Origin: Hydractinia symbiolongicarpus
Taxonomy: Eukaryota; Cnidaria; Hydrozoa; Anthoathecata; Hydractiniidae
DNA: 64,000 bases
Direction: 5' to 3'
Assembly (NCBI RefSeq): GCF_029227915.1
Contig: NC_079876.1
Location: forward strand, 19,280,001 to 19,344,000
A program made the position numbers and the translations under genes. Positions within the stretch are counted from its first letter, which is position 1; every line of letters starts with the position of its first letter. This document shows positions 45,522 to 57,746 of the stretch, one piece after another. A model generated the notes under the pieces. It did not search any database. It was given only the letters and a program-made list of their open reading frames with translations, and had not been told where the DNA came from.

Positions 45522-47260
45522 TTATTTTTTCACCAGCGATACCCTCCTCCTCCTCCTCTTCCTCCTCTTCTTCCACTGCCCCTCTAGCTTCATCCGCTCC
45601 CGCACATCGTCCTCCTCCGTGAAGGTGCGGGAGCCACCAGACGCCTTCCAGGACTTGTAATTTTGGGAGCTTATATAAGCTCCCAACGATTTATTTTGGG
45701 AACAAAAGTCCCGGAAGGTGTCCCAAGATAAATCAGTTTTCTCAGCTGATAATTCCTAAAACATAAGACATTTGTGGAAATGCTACGTTCTAAACTTTCT
45801 AATCTTTCACTAAGTTATTGTTACTGTTTTACCACATTCTACACTTTAAAGCAATTATTTCTAGTGCATAACTTACTTTAACCTTCTCCTCTAACTCAGC
45901 AACTTTTCCCTCCAATAATTCAACTTGCTGTTTCAACTCCTACATAAAGATTCCTCTCAAATGAATTTAATACTGTACTTTTATATGCTAATTCTTGTAT
46001 GCTAATCCAACTAAGTATTATATTATCTTATTTGGTTGCTAAAAGTAGTATTTATTTGCTGTTTTAATTACAATTTTATGTATTACGTATAATGAGATGA
46101 CAATGAGTTCATATACATAATACAATCTATGGCAGTCAGGAGACCAACCAAATAACAACAGCTAGTCTATGGAAGACTGCCTTTATGTGGCAAAACTTTA
46201 GCAATTGCTTTAAAGATATAATACAGAAACATAGGACACAAATGTGTCTGAAACCTACCTCAGTATTAAATTTTAATACAAAAAGCCTTTTATATGAATG
46301 CTAAATTTTGCATCAAAGCAATACAATTTTAGTACTTTAATTGGAGAAACTTTCGCGAATGAAGAACTTTCATGTGGAGCGCTTTAGTACATGCAGTATA
46401 TATATGATAAATTATGTGAAGCACACATAGCAGTAAGATGTCTCAGGTGTAATATATTTTTTAAATAATAACTTTTTTGCAAAAATACAGTTTATATGTT
46501 GTGCCCATCTTAGCGAATTTTTTTAAAATGTTTCTGGCAAAACTTAAAAAGTGAATTTCAATCCAGGGTGAGTGCTTAGTACAGGTATGTTGCACATCCA
46601 TATAGGTTTAATACCATTTCAAACAAAAGATTAGCTTAAACTTCTGTTAAATAGAAACACAGGTAACAGCTTGTTGTTAACACAGGGCTGAGTGATTTGT
46701 ACAGGTATACTGTTTCGCACATACGTTTCGGCACAATACCCATTTCTAAAAAACTATCCTAACTTCAGTTCAAACAAACAGACAGTTAACAACCTGTTCT
46801 TATCCTACGCAGCTAAAACAATTTTATATACTTTGTGGAAAATTTTGTAACATTTAAAAATAAAAATACAGTTTATAACCTGTTTTTACCTTCTCTAAGC
46901 AAAAAAACCCCGCAATATTTAATTGAAAAAGTTTCTGTTAAAGATTAAAAATTAAACACGGCACTATGATTGAGTGTATTATCTCATTCACTGTGTAGTA
47001 TATGTAGAGCTATAGCTAGCTATAGCCAGAAAATCTATTTCTTTGTAGCTAGCTAGTTTTATACTAGCCATTATGATATTGTTTGATCTTTTTTATGCTA
47101 TTAGCTAGTTAGCTCTTCAATTCAAGTAGCTCTAGCTAGCTATTTAAGTTCTATTATTATTCCAGCTCAGTCAGTAGTTTTATGCTAGCTAACCTTAGGT
47201 GTGAGTGAGAATAAGAAAGGGTTCATTACATACCCTTTCTTTCTTCGCTTTCTTGAACAT
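45522..47260 (-). CDS. Small coiled-coil protein with basic tail (three exons, unrecognised)
   Basis: Exons 47260-47234, 45939-45877 and 45755-45522, all phase 0 with good donors (GTATGT, GTAAGT) and acceptors (GTAG, TTTTAG), 107 codons. Exon 1 reads MFKKAKKER. Exon 2 is a perfect leucine/valine heptad segment (QQVELLEGKVAELEEKV). Exon 3 reads ELSAEKTDLSWDTFRDFC, then SWKASGGSRTFTEEDD and ends in a run of Lys/Arg and VSLVKK. I do not recognise the family. A coiled coil plus basic tail suggests dimerisation and nucleic-acid or nuclear binding. The clean phase across three exons is the main support. The 5' end could extend, since the first exon is very short. Confidence 0.5.
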
Positions 47261-47860
47261 AACAAGCCCTTCCGTCAGTTGCGATATGGCTTAGATTGAG
47301 TTTGAGGCGCTATGTGTCCGAGAAAATGTCATGTGATGTTAGTAAAAGTGATTTATGTATCACGTGGCTAAAAAGTGTAGGCAGATTTAACCTAAACTGG
47401 AAACGGCACCATTTACGCTTGGTACCATATTTAAAAAACAACAAAAACTCCATCGCCGTGCTAAAAACATGTTGTCTCGCTCACTAGAAAAATGTACTTA
47501 AGAATGACCATATGAAATCGCTGGGAGACTGGGCCCCAAAACGACGGATTTTTGATATTTTTGATGTATAGGGGGACGGGGCGCGGAAATCGTATAGAAA
47601 TCCTATATACTCTCCACCGTGCTTACTTTTTCTTTTATATTTGGCTTATTTAATGAGAAAATGGGCTCCGCTACGCTCCGCAAAAAGAAAGCAAGAAAAT
47701 ATCTCCGTTGATCCGTAGCAAAGATCCTCCAATTTAATTAGTAGTTTTAAATGTCTATTAGATGTTTGGATCTAACATTAACAAAGAGTAAATGTTATAA
47801 AATATAATCGATGTCCTTAACAAAACAAGTGGTAATGACTCTACATCAAAAACCCCTGAG
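47261..47860. other. Upstream region of the small coiled-coil gene; no other gene
   Basis: A plus-strand ORF at 47296-47487 overlaps the expected promoter and has no domain. The rest shows no feature. Confidence 0.3.
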
Positions 47861-47869
47861 AAATCTTCC

Positions 47870-48845
47870 GCAAGTCACACAAAATCTTGTAAAATCAAAA
47901 AACCCGAAAATCTTGCTACAAGGTATTTTAAAACAACAGTTGCTTTGCCATCTAACATTGATTTTAGGAATAGCGGTCTAAAAAACTTAGGAAACACATG
48001 TTATGCAACCTCAATCTTACACAAACTCAATCTTACGATGTTTTTATAACCTTCCAAAGGTTAAAGAAGCCATTTCTGTCAGCAAAACAACCTCAAAGTT
48101 AGGCGAACCATTTGTAGGTGTTCTTCAAAGTTTGGTGCTTCTAGAAGTCCAATTAATCCCTCCCAATTTTTGCATGCTATGAAACATATCTCAGCTGCGA
48201 AGGGAAGTGCATTTAATATCTTTGCTCAGCACGACATCCCCGAGGTTCTTGAATATCTCCTACCTGGTCTGTCATTAGACTTTCGTTTTCTTGGAAGTCT
48301 TTTTAGTATTGGCATCAAGACATCACCCACCAATTCATGTCATATTACTGGCTCCTCAGAAGTTTTAGCACCATGCATCCCACTTTCTCTGCACCCTATG
48401 TTATAATCTTCCTTAGAATATTTTTTTGAAAGCAAGGAGTTGTCACACACTAATGCCTACTTCTGCCATGTTTGCAACACTCATCAAACTGCTCTAGTTA
48501 AAAAGAGGTAGTGTCGTGCGGTTCCCATCTCATTTTACAGCTAAAAAGTTTTGCCAGTGCCAACGGCCTTGTGTCGAAAATTGTCTTTCGTATTACTGCT
48601 TACCCTGGTACCATTTCCATACCTTTTACCGTAGATAGAAAAATGAAATTTCGTAAAAATTTTCAATTAAGGGCTATTATCAACCATTGCGGCGATTTAA
48701 ATAACAGTCACTACATAACCATAGCCTTTGACCAAATGGTTCACAGGTGGATGCATTGCAACGATAGAGCAGTAATTTTCTGTGATGATCGCCTTATTAA
48801 CAGTCACGAGTCATATGTTTTCTTTTTGGAAAAGCTGAGGTAAGA
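47870..48845 (+). pseudogene. USP deubiquitinase pseudogene, copy C
   Basis: Plus strand. It reads LKNLGNTCYATSIL (Cys box with the catalytic Cys, about 47965-48010), then FLHAMKHISAAKGSAFN and IPEVLEYLLPGLSLDF, YFCHVC, HLILQLKSFA, and the His-box part NNSHYITIAFDQ, WMHCNDRA, SYVFFLEK. A CTCAATCTTACACAAA duplication follows the Cys box, and several shifts and stops break the frame. Serine replaces the usual glycine before the catalytic HY. It is more diverged than A, B and D. Its 3' side runs into a module of the same family. Confidence 0.7.
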
Positions 48846-48849
48846 ATAT

Positions 48850-49312
48850 TTTCTCCAGAATAAGTCAGCAATAACCTGGGGCTTGGCTACACGCAGTCTT
48901 GTCTTTTGGAGAGTGAATACTCCACTTTTGCCTGAGTTAAAAACAAAGAATAGCACATTTGAACAGAAAGTGGTCAAAGTTAACTTTAGGAAGATAGGGA
49001 TGTCTAGTTTCTCCTGTTGATCGTCCGCGGACCTCTTCGAGGTGACCCAGCTAGACATCCAGGGTAATTAGGTTTAGAAATAAGGATCAAAACCTACCTG
49101 CCCTTGTTTAAAGGTCTGTTCATTTTTTCAAATGTGTTCTGTCGTTTTTATTTCTTAATTTTTTTAATTAATTCCTTGTAAAGAAGGATTATTGTGCTTT
49201 TAGAGGCATTTTCTCTAGAGGAGTACAACCTCTAGCTTATTTCCAAAGACCTAACTGGTTGAGTTCATCATTGCGGTGGTTAGCCACCTCTTTCTAAATT
49301 ATTTTCTTCCCA
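48850..49312 (-). repeat. USP-family 3' module, copy C
   Basis: Reverse orientation of the 22204 module. It contains the hairpin at 49000-49058 and ends GAAATAATTTAGAAAGAGG (minus strand) near 49305. 48890-48925 is a remnant of the tandem unit (CTTTTGGAGAGTGAATACTCC). Confidence 0.65.
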
Positions 49313-49965
49313 CCAGTTCGACAAAAGTTGAATTCTACTCCTTTCGATAGTCCCGTTTCAAGTTCATATTGTTTTGGTGGGCGAGTGGTTGGTTAAGGTT
49401 GTTCTCGTGTACGGGTGAAGCGCTAAGCTTTGGGGCAGAAAACTCCAATCTTTTATTATGCGCTGGCTCTACAAATGGCTGGCTGTTTGTAAAAGGTATT
49501 GCATCTAAGCGTTGTGGTGAAACGATGTCGACACTGATTGCATCCTTAGGTGAAGCATCAGTTAAGGGCTGAGATATTGTATGTTCAATGGCTTGTTTCC
49601 GCAACGAGTAGCTTCGGCATAAATGTGGCGTAACAAAATGTGGAATTGGAGTTGTATTTATGCTGCACAAAGGGCTCGTGATTGACAGCCACAGAAGGTT
49701 GCGTAAAACGGCAAAGGAATTTCCTATTTTGTTTTGTTTGGATCTTCTGCTATTAATTTAAACAGTGTTTAATACAATAACTCCTGACCGACCCCAACGT
49801 TGTGGGTAGTTGCCAGTCTAATTCTGGACATGGCATTTGTTACCAACATTGACTGGAGGTAGTTGGTGAGAGTGTTCCTTAAGTTTCTTGGGTGATTGAT
49901 GAAAACATTGTCGAAGAGCAAGTTCTTTCTGCTCCCATGCGTTTCTCCAAAACATTCGGACATGT
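49313..49965 (-). other. Open minus-strand stretch, unrecognised
   Basis: Two minus-strand frames (49670-49335 and 49963-49769) are open for 111 and 64 codons. The first is Ser/Pro/Ala-rich, the second reads NLRNTLTNYLQSMLVTNA. They are in different frames and no domain is recognised. Either could be decayed element sequence. Confidence 0.25.
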
Positions 49966-51080
49966 TTGTTGCTGAAATCGCTTACTGAGTCATCTATGCG
50001 ATTGTCGTTTTACATCTTGATATCTCGAGATTCTTTGTCTCGGATTCATTCTGGTAGGGATCCACAGCATACCGCTCAATTAATACTAACTGTTTCAAAG
50101 AAAACATCTAAGTCACAAGCAACTTCAACCACTAGCTTTAAGGACACGAATCCCCAGGCTGTAACAAAGAGCTCCACTACCTTTCCTGCACAAGAATCAC
50201 TAAGCAGCAACAGCGTCTTACTAAATTTGGGCAACACTTGTTACATCATTTCCATCTTTCAATGTTTTTATGTGTTACCCGCAGTTGCCACATCCATCTC
50301 TGTAAATGATTCTAATATGGCGATAGGTTAAAGTTTTGTAAGTATTCTACGCAAACTATTCTCCTCCAAGGTTCCAGTGAACACTTCTTTATTTCTAAAT
50401 GCATTAAAAGGCCATGTTTCTAATGCAAGGGGTGCTGCTTTTAATTCGTTCTCTCAGCAAGATGTCCTAGAGATTCTTGAGAATCTCATACCAGAGTTGT
50501 CCTTAGCCTTTCCTTTCTTTGGTAGATTATTCAACACTCGTGTGAAAATCTGCACTACTTGCAGCGCTTGCAATAATATTAGCACCTCTGTAAGTCCTGT
50601 ACAATCTTCAATAGATAACTTTTTGCAGGGCAAAGAATTTTTGTCAACTCGTACTTCTGTCACTACTGCAATTGTTACCAAACTGCAACAGGTAAAAATG
50701 AGGTCACAGAGTACAGTTAAATTTTGGTTCTGCAGTTAAAGCGCTTTGCCTATAACAAAGGTCTTGTGTCTAAGGTTTGTTCTCCTGTCACATCTTACCC
50801 GGGCACCCTTGCTATACATATCACTGTAGACAGTGAAGTCTCTTGTCGCAAGCACTATAACTTAAGGGCTATAATTAACCACTTGAACAATGGCCATTAC
50901 ACTACTGTTGCTTATAACCAAGTGTATGGTAAGGGGTTTCATTGCGAAACAGTGTTCCCTTGCAAACAAAGCTTGCTAAATGGTGTACAGCCTTACATCC
51001 TTTTCCTTGAAGAGCTAAAGGTAAATTGCAGTCAGCACCACAACTTCCGGTTTATGTCAGCAAGGGGGGTTTGACTATTC
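49966..51080 (+). pseudogene. USP deubiquitinase pseudogene, copy D (most complete)
   Basis: Plus strand. A Ser/Thr-rich N-terminal part is followed by the Cys box LLNLGNTCYIISIFQCFYVL (50218-50275, catalytic Cys present), NDSNMAIG, then a TAA (about 50329), then SILRKLFSSKVPVNTSLFL, QQDVLEILENLIPELSLAFP, a zinc-binding pair CTTCSAC, FLQGKEFL, LQLKRFAYNKGLVSKV, and the His box LNNGHYTTVAYNQ (about 50885-50925), ending PYILFLEEL. Order and size match a compact USP core of about 300 residues. The TAA and a shift between 50690 and 50725 break it. Copies A and B match this one along most of its length, which shows that they are one repeat family. Confidence 0.75.
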
Positions 51081-51435
51081 TTCTTATTATTTTTTTTTGT
51101 AGTCTTGTCTTTGGAGAGTGGTGACTCCACTTACCGTGAGAGGATTAATGCACATTGTTATAGGTTATTGCTTACATTTATAGATTGTGTCGACTGATTA
51201 GTTTAAACTGACGACATACTTTGATGTATTATATCATAGCTAGATGTCATTCTTTTGTTGTATCATTAGATCTCCATAACTTATCTTGATTATTACCCCA
51301 GTCAAAATAAAAGCGAAAAACAAAATAAAAATTTTGCCAGCAAGGGAGTTTGACTGTACCAGGTCCTATCTTTTGAGAGTGACTACTCCACTTCTTAACA
51401 CAGTTACACAAGATTGTACAGAGTAGGACAGATGA
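51060..51435 (-). repeat. Tandem units of the USP family, copy D
   Basis: Reverse orientation of the GTGGAGTCGTCACTCTCC array: about two units (51060-51140 and 51295-51420) separated by about 150 bp of unrelated AT-rich DNA. Confidence 0.65.
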
Positions 51436-51439
51436 AAAG

Positions 51440-51690
51440 TTATGGATGAAAGAAATGTCTAGTTCCTGCTGAAGACTGTTGGCAGACCTCTTTTGAGGTG
51501 ACTCATCTAGACATTTTGGGTACCTTGGTTCAGGAATGTGAGTTGGAAAAGGAAGGTGAGTTGGAAAAGGAAGAATTGTGTTCTTTTATATGAGCATATT
51601 CTTTAGAGGAGCAAAACCTCTAGAATTTAAAATTTTAAAACTTAACTGGTCGACTTTATCATTGTGCGTGCACTTTGTAATTTTCATTCT
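51440..51690 (-). repeat. USP-family 3' module, copy D
   Basis: Hairpin at 51455-51514, then CCTCTAGAATTTAAAATTTT and ACTGGTCGACTTTATCATTG, matching copy A in reverse. Confidence 0.65.
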
Positions 51691-51694
51691 TCTA

Positions 51695-52595
51695 AATTGA
51701 CCGTAAACAACAAATTGACCGTTAATTAAATGAATTGTCTGGCAACAAAATAAGTTGACCATATTTAAGTAATACTAACCATTTGCGTAAATATTAACCG
51801 CTAACAGATTTTATTAACTAAGTGTAAACATTAATGACGGTTTATAAATATTGTTAACTGCCAATATCATGCATAACGGTTAATTTTTATAGCGCTTAAA
51901 AGGCTCTAATAAAAAACAAGGGCTATTTTTTATTTATTTAATGATCCAAAAGCAAGCGAACCTAACAAACAAGTTCTGCTATTGAAGTATTTTTTAGTTG
52001 CAACCTAACATTCGGGTGTGAAAACGTGAGCAAATGTATATTTTAAGGTAGTACAATCTTTGTTAAAAGATTGCCAAATTTGGTTTCGTCAACGTTACCA
52101 ATTAGCCAGTCCACCAAATGTTGAACCAAATCTGTAATGGTATGCATTGGATCTGGTTGATAATGCATTGGATCTGGTTGATAATGCAAATGTTAGGGGA
52201 GTTTCACAAATTATAAACACCTAAATGAATAATAGAAAAATTTCATTATAAATATACAGGTTTATATTTTTATATAGGGTAAAACTTCTTACCCGTAACA
52301 CCATTTACCTTTATTTGGTAATTTATTATAAAGTTTTGTCTTGGCAGCTTCTGCTTTTTTAAGACTACCTGTGGCCCACCTCTTTGTTCAACATTAGTAA
52401 AATCAGGGCTGTTCCATAATGGACCTCCATCCTCCAGATATCGTCTACTTTAAAGATACACGGCCTTTTTTAAGGAATGAACGTAACATCCCACAATACC
52501 ACACCAAGGACAGGCCATTGTAAGCCCTGCCCAAGGCTGGTGAAGCACTTTACTAATCATGAGAAAATCTAAAACATACTCCAAAATTTCCACAA
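51695..52595. other. No gene; AT-rich with repeated GACCGTTAA/TTAACGG-type motifs
   Basis: 51700-51900 has many short ACCGTTAA variants in both orientations. The GATAATGCATTGGATCTGGTT segment is duplicated at about 52140-52185. Nothing coding is supported. Confidence 0.4.
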
Positions 52596-52599
52596 GAAC

Positions 52600-53190
52600 A
52601 TTTACCGGTGCAGTCATGTAAGAAGGATGACTTTTTACCTCAGTCTGGTAAGAAGGCCAAGTTTGCTCACTTGGTCTACAGGGTTAACTATCCTGCTGTA
52701 CCCATAGTTGCTCTTGAAAAAGCTCTGCAAGGGGGTGTGAAATTTCTCTTTCATGTCTTCGTGGTTTTACACCCACGCATATCACCCCAGTAACTTCAGG
52801 CTGGTCCTGACCAAGGCTGGTCCTAAGCATCAATCACCTGTGTAAGGCTGAGTGTTGGGATCCCGTAACACGTGTAAAGCTAAAGCAAGGTTCACAAGTC
52901 CTGGCACATAGATAGTTGTTTGCCCCCTCTTTATAGTTTGTATTTATTTGTATATATATGTTTTATGTCAATATATGTTTTTGTTTTTTTTTGTTTTGTT
53001 GTTTCTATATTTGTATTGTCCAGAGGGTTGCTTTTTCAATTAACTTGTTGTACAGACCATCCTTGTAAAAGGGAGATCTTGCTTTGCGTAGAGATCTTTA
53101 GAGGGTTTAACCTCTACCACTTAAAATAAGAATCATTAGACTAGTCGAATCACTACAGCTTGCTGTTTTGTTATCTCATAATCATTCACG
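52600..53190 (-). repeat. USP-family tandem units and 3' module, copy F (no USP part)
   Basis: Reverse-orientation match to 38975-39620 (see copy E). The end segment 53010-53120 (GTCCAGAGGGTTGCTTTTTC, GATCTTGCTTTGCGTAGAGA, TTTAGAGGGTTTAACCTCTA) is nearly the same as 57400-57530. Confidence 0.65.
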
Positions 53191-53194
53191 GAGC

Positions 53195-55140
53195 TTTCCA
53201 ATATGATTCCATTTCAAAGGCCCTCTTTTTTACTATTTCCGGGTATAATGCCAAGTAAAAGTAACTGATTTTCTTAACGCTATAGGAAAGTTTAAAATAG
53301 ATAACATCAACAGCCACATAGAATACACAAGATGCTTCATCTTGAAGGGATTCACACCGTCAGTGCAAAAACTTAATACACAACCACTGCCTTGTTCTAC
53401 CATCTCACCAGATCTACTAAACCACTTTTCATTCCGTCTATTCGTGCCTCATATGTCTTGGATGAAACCATTTTTAGGTCGAGCGCGATGCAGTTGTAAA
53501 ATTTTGCAGAGTTTTTGACTCTGGTATAATCTTTTGTTGTGTAGTTTGATCAGCAAGCAAATATTTAAAAACCTTTTTTTGGCACTCCATCCTTTTATGG
53601 AGGTGAATGACATTAAGGGCAATTTTTTAAATTCCTGAACTCTTTCTGGAAGAGGACATAATCGTTAGGACATGCCTCAAATTTTTGTATCTGTATCACA
53701 AAACCCTTAACAGGATTCTTTGCATCCATAAATGAGGAACACGAACTGTTTGGTTTCAGCAGTTTAAGCAGTTTGTCACCTCGAAAACTCTATAAAATGG
53801 TTATTTTGGAATGAGGCGGATGTGAACAAATTTTCTCTTTTATAGAAAAATGTGATCTAAAATTGTGATAGTACCACCCTTATAAAGCGGACCTTTCGCA
53901 TGGGAGTCATAAATTTCAGGATAACATGTTCATGCAATCAATGTGTTGTTTAACGTTGGTGGTTGCTTATCTACAAAAGACTTAAAATCCACATCTGCCT
54001 GTTGAATGAGTGTTTTTTTGCTCCGAATAGCTCCACAGCAACTGAAAGATCGGCAATATCCCTGATAATTAGGATTCATATTCGCTTTTACTTTACGTCA
54101 GTTCGATGCATTTCCTCCCTTACAACAGATATTTGGGGCGACGGCAAACTTATTGCCGCCGAAAAGCACATATTTCGCATATTCAGCAGCAATTACTGCA
54201 TGCCGCTGTGAACTCTCATGGTTGCGAAGTGTGATGAAAACTCCCTGACGCCGCTTTGCTGCCCTGGATTCACTCTCCATATCTTGACAATTAAAGCTTA
54301 CTTTTCACTTCAACACAACTTCATTTTAAAACAAATATTTAGAAAATATAACATTTTGCCTCAAGGTTATACAAGCTACTTTCATAGAAATATGATTTTT
54401 ATCTTGAATAAGACTCCCGAGAATGTTGAAATAAAAAGTCCTGCGAAAACGCAGCAAACATTAAAGTAATTTTACGCCGGCAAACTGATAGAAATTTTAA
54501 TTGGGGACTCATAAACACATAAAAATTTTCATTATTTACATTTTATGTGCAAATTTTGTCAACCAAAAGCGATTATTACAGTGACGGTCGAGACTATTAT
54601 TGAACAAAAGCCAACTTGGTTTATACAAATTTTAATCGCTTGTGACGTCACACGGCGTTCATAGCTTCACACGACCTGTGAAGATTCACTCACTTCTTCC
54701 TGTATCTATGGTGATTAAAATTTAAAGGTCTAGACGATGAAGAAAACAAGCTAAATTCTAGTAGAAAAAAATCACCGTAAAAAAATGATTTTAAAGAATT
54801 TAACAACAAACTAGAGCATCTAAACAGACACAAACTTTGAGACTGTTTTTGGTTTGGTTTGCTAATAAACATTACTTCCGTATACTTTGTTGTCTAATTA
54901 TTTGAAATCTTGTTTTCAAATATAGCTGCTCCGACCTATATAGTCCGGCCGACCCATGTTGTCCGAAAAACAACAACAACCCATATTGTCTGAACCAGCC
55001 CATGTTGTCAGGATAAGTAAAATACATTTTTATTACTTGATTAATTTTTGGAAAATATGACAGTGCTTCCAATATATCACCATCAACAACGTTTTTTGAA
55101 GTATATCTTGATAATAATATTGAAGAGGGTTCGTTTCCTC
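53195..55140. other. No firm gene; decayed coding-like sequence on the minus strand
   Basis: 53280-53800 reads broken protein-like text on the minus strand with many stops, perhaps an old element. At 54280-54098 a minus-strand ORF reads MESESRAAKRRQGVFITL and on to AEYAKYVLFGGN, which could be a small exon, but no partner exon was found. A TGACGTCA palindrome is at 54642. Confidence 0.25.
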
Positions 55141-55453
55141 TTCTTTTGCTAAAAACTGTAACTTTAGTCAAAATTATGTCTGCTTGTTCCCTCTATAGAT
55201 CTATGCTCGGGGTTATTTATATTTCTTTTCCTATTTATTCCAGTGTTTTATCGCTGTACGATTGCAAGAGAAGCAAGTCAGATGTTAACGAAAGGATATC
55301 TTATTTTTTATATTTATTGTCAGCCAAGGAACGCAAGGAAGCAGAAAGAATTCTCACAGATCATTCACTCTAAAAGAGTTTTTTAAAATTTCTGCGCCCT
55401 AACAACAATTATGTCATCATTTTTTCTTAAGCCTAGCCCTTCAACAACATTGC

Positions 55454-55795
55454 TTAGTTCTCGAGAGCGTAAGCGAGTTTTAATGCCAACGATGGCTTAT
55501 CCAATGCGGGTACCTTTTCACCGTCATTATTTGTGTTTGTGAACCTAGCAAGATGTTTGGTGGCCTCAAAAACATTTAAAAAAGCTGGAGTGAGACAGTC
55601 GAACATTGTAAAATCTTTTATACTTGCATTTTTTCTAATTTCCCAAACCAACCTGGCCAATATCCTCAATTTTTTGTAAAATCTTGAACGATTTTTAAGC
55701 CCCTTTCCACTAACCATAAACGATCCATTAGATAAACTCTTGATAAATTCTTTAATTTGGTCGTTATTCATTAGTTGGACAACAAATCCTTGCAA
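55454..55795 (-). pseudogene. Fragment of a widespread mobile-element-linked protein family
   Basis: An open minus-strand stretch of 113 codons reading LRILARLVWEIRKNASIKDF, LTPAFLNVFEATKHLARF and then PSLALKLAYALEN. I recall the same order (lR.l.RLv, dcl.P..F..v..a...l..f, PSLALKLG..L) from an abundant, uncharacterised family in fish and cnidarians that goes with mobile elements. I cannot name the superfamily with certainty. Both ends are missing, so it is a fragment. Confidence 0.4.
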
Positions 55796-56399
55796 TTCTA
55801 TTGAACCACCAACCGGCTTTTTGGGGGGTGGGGAGGTGTGGGAGGGGTCGTACAGAAGTAGTTCAAACTGATTTTGATGTTAATGAGCAGCACGCTCAAC
55901 ACCACCTTTTCGTTGCACTCATTTTTTACATTGTCTGCTTATACCACCAGCATAAAAAAACGGACGAAATTTGCATAGTATATAGTCATCACGCTTGTGT
56001 ATTCCTTTTGTGTGGTGGTAAATAATCATTCTACCATGTCCCGCGTTTAAAACCTTTGTATTGTGGAGAAAATCAACTTTTTCGTAGAATGTCAATTGCG
56101 TGTCTCATCTTTATCTTCAACTGAAAGCTTTAAAATTTCTTGCACGGCCTGCTCTTTGTTGTGGTGCGACAACGATGCCGTGACAAATTTAAAGCAAGTG
56201 TCCCGCAAAAGAACCAAGCATGCACTCTGTCGTAAGTCCTGAGTCCAGTTTTGGTTTTGTTCGTCAAAAAATTACTTTTCCCGACTGTCTTTTTCGCCCC
56301 TTAATTCAAATCAAAATTATGTCGACGGAATGAAAATATGACTTTTCTAGTTGGGTCGAGTTTATCGTTGTGCGTGCATTTTGTAATTTTCCTTCTGTG

Positions 56400-57375
56400 T
56401 TTGTCCCAACAAAACAAATTTTGGAATGTGACATCATATAAACGCGTTTCCCGCAAGGGATTTAATTTACATGCCTTGTGAGAATGCTGTTCTTTATCAT
56501 TAGAGGGCTGTTAGAGGTCATTTTTTGGTCAGAAGCCTTGTGGGACATGTAATTCGGTCCCCGCAAAGTAAAAGGTCCCCACAAGGCTTTTGACCAAAAA
56601 AATGCAGCAGTTTTGATTATCAAGACCTGAGTAGGCGAGATATAATTGCGAGAAAAACATACTGCCGTTATAGTTTTCTTTCGCACGAGTTCTTTTCCCG
56701 TAAGTTCTTTTCTCTTCCGGCGTACGTTCGTCATGTTGTACTACATGTTGGTCTTCGTTTTGTTCTGAAAGTTCTAATAGAACAGGTTCGTAAATTCGGC
56801 AACGTAACACATTCAATCTTCCCGTTTCCGGAAGTGTAAGAATTTTTGTGCTACAACTGACTTTGTCCCTACTCTCAATTAATTTTACAACATTGCGATT
56901 TGGCTTTTCATTCTTTATTAATACGACATCGTTAACGTGTAAATCGCCATTTTTTCGTTTCGAGTAATGTAAATAATTTTCGCGCAGTTCCGAGAAATAT
57001 TCAGTTTTCCATCGTTTCCAAATGTTTACGAGTAACTTGTTGACGTTTTCTGCTAGATGGACAACTTTTCCGGTACTCTCGTTTGAGTTTGGGTTGCCAT
57101 TTGAAGATTGATTTAACGTTTGTCCATAGATCATATGATTTGGAGTGAACGGTTCTTCCGTAATTTCGTTGTAAACGTAAGTTAGAAATCTGACTACTTG
57201 TTGGATACGCTTCAAAATTGTTCAAAGTACCAAATAATCTAAACGGGGTTTCAATAAAATTTTACGTAAACACCTTTTAATAGATTGTATGAAACGAGCA
57301 ACTCCAAAAAATGTTTTTGCTAAACAGAAACCATTATCTGAAATGATATCTTTAGACGCACCGTGTGTAGATATA
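56400..57375 (-). pseudogene. BEL/Pao retroelement, integrase C-terminal part
   Basis: The minus strand reads IISDNGFCLAKTFF (an integrase-core Asp, 57310-57355), then after a frame break an open stretch of 228 codons (57215-56529) with TPNHMIYGQTLN, WKRWKTEYFSELRENY and GDLHVNDVVLIKNE. Spacing and motifs match the integrase C-terminal end of BEL/Pao LTR retroelements. The part 5' of this is cut off by a USP-family end segment at 57380-57530. No LTR could be recognised. Dead copy. Confidence 0.62.
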
Positions 57376-57379
57376 AAAG

Positions 57380-57530
57380 TTTTTTGTTTTGTTGTTGCAA
57401 TATTTGTATTGTCCAGAGGGTTGCTTTTTCAATTAACTTGATTGTACAGACCATCCTTGTAAAAGTGAGATCTTGCTTTGCATAGAGATTTTTAGAGGGT
57501 TTAACCTCTACCACTTAAAACCACGATAAT
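57380..57530 (-). repeat. USP-family terminal segment inside the BEL/Pao element
   Basis: Nearly the same as 53010-53120 (GTCCAGAGGGTTGCTTTTTC, GGTTTAACCTCTACCACTTA). It separates the integrase part from the rest, which suggests insertion into or joining with the retroelement. Confidence 0.6.
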
Positions 57531-57746
57531 GACAAAAATATATGAAGTTGCGTATATAAACAATTAAATCAGCGTCAATTTTGCCAAAAGTCTTTACTCT
57601 TTTTAAATTTTAATACAAATAATACAATATAAAGACTAAATTCCAAATAAAGTAAATGAAACATAAAGAAATGAATGAAACAAAGGAATCTGCTTTTAAA
57701 CACTAAAAAGCGGCAACAAAAGAAAGATTTAAAAAATTAAAGAGTG

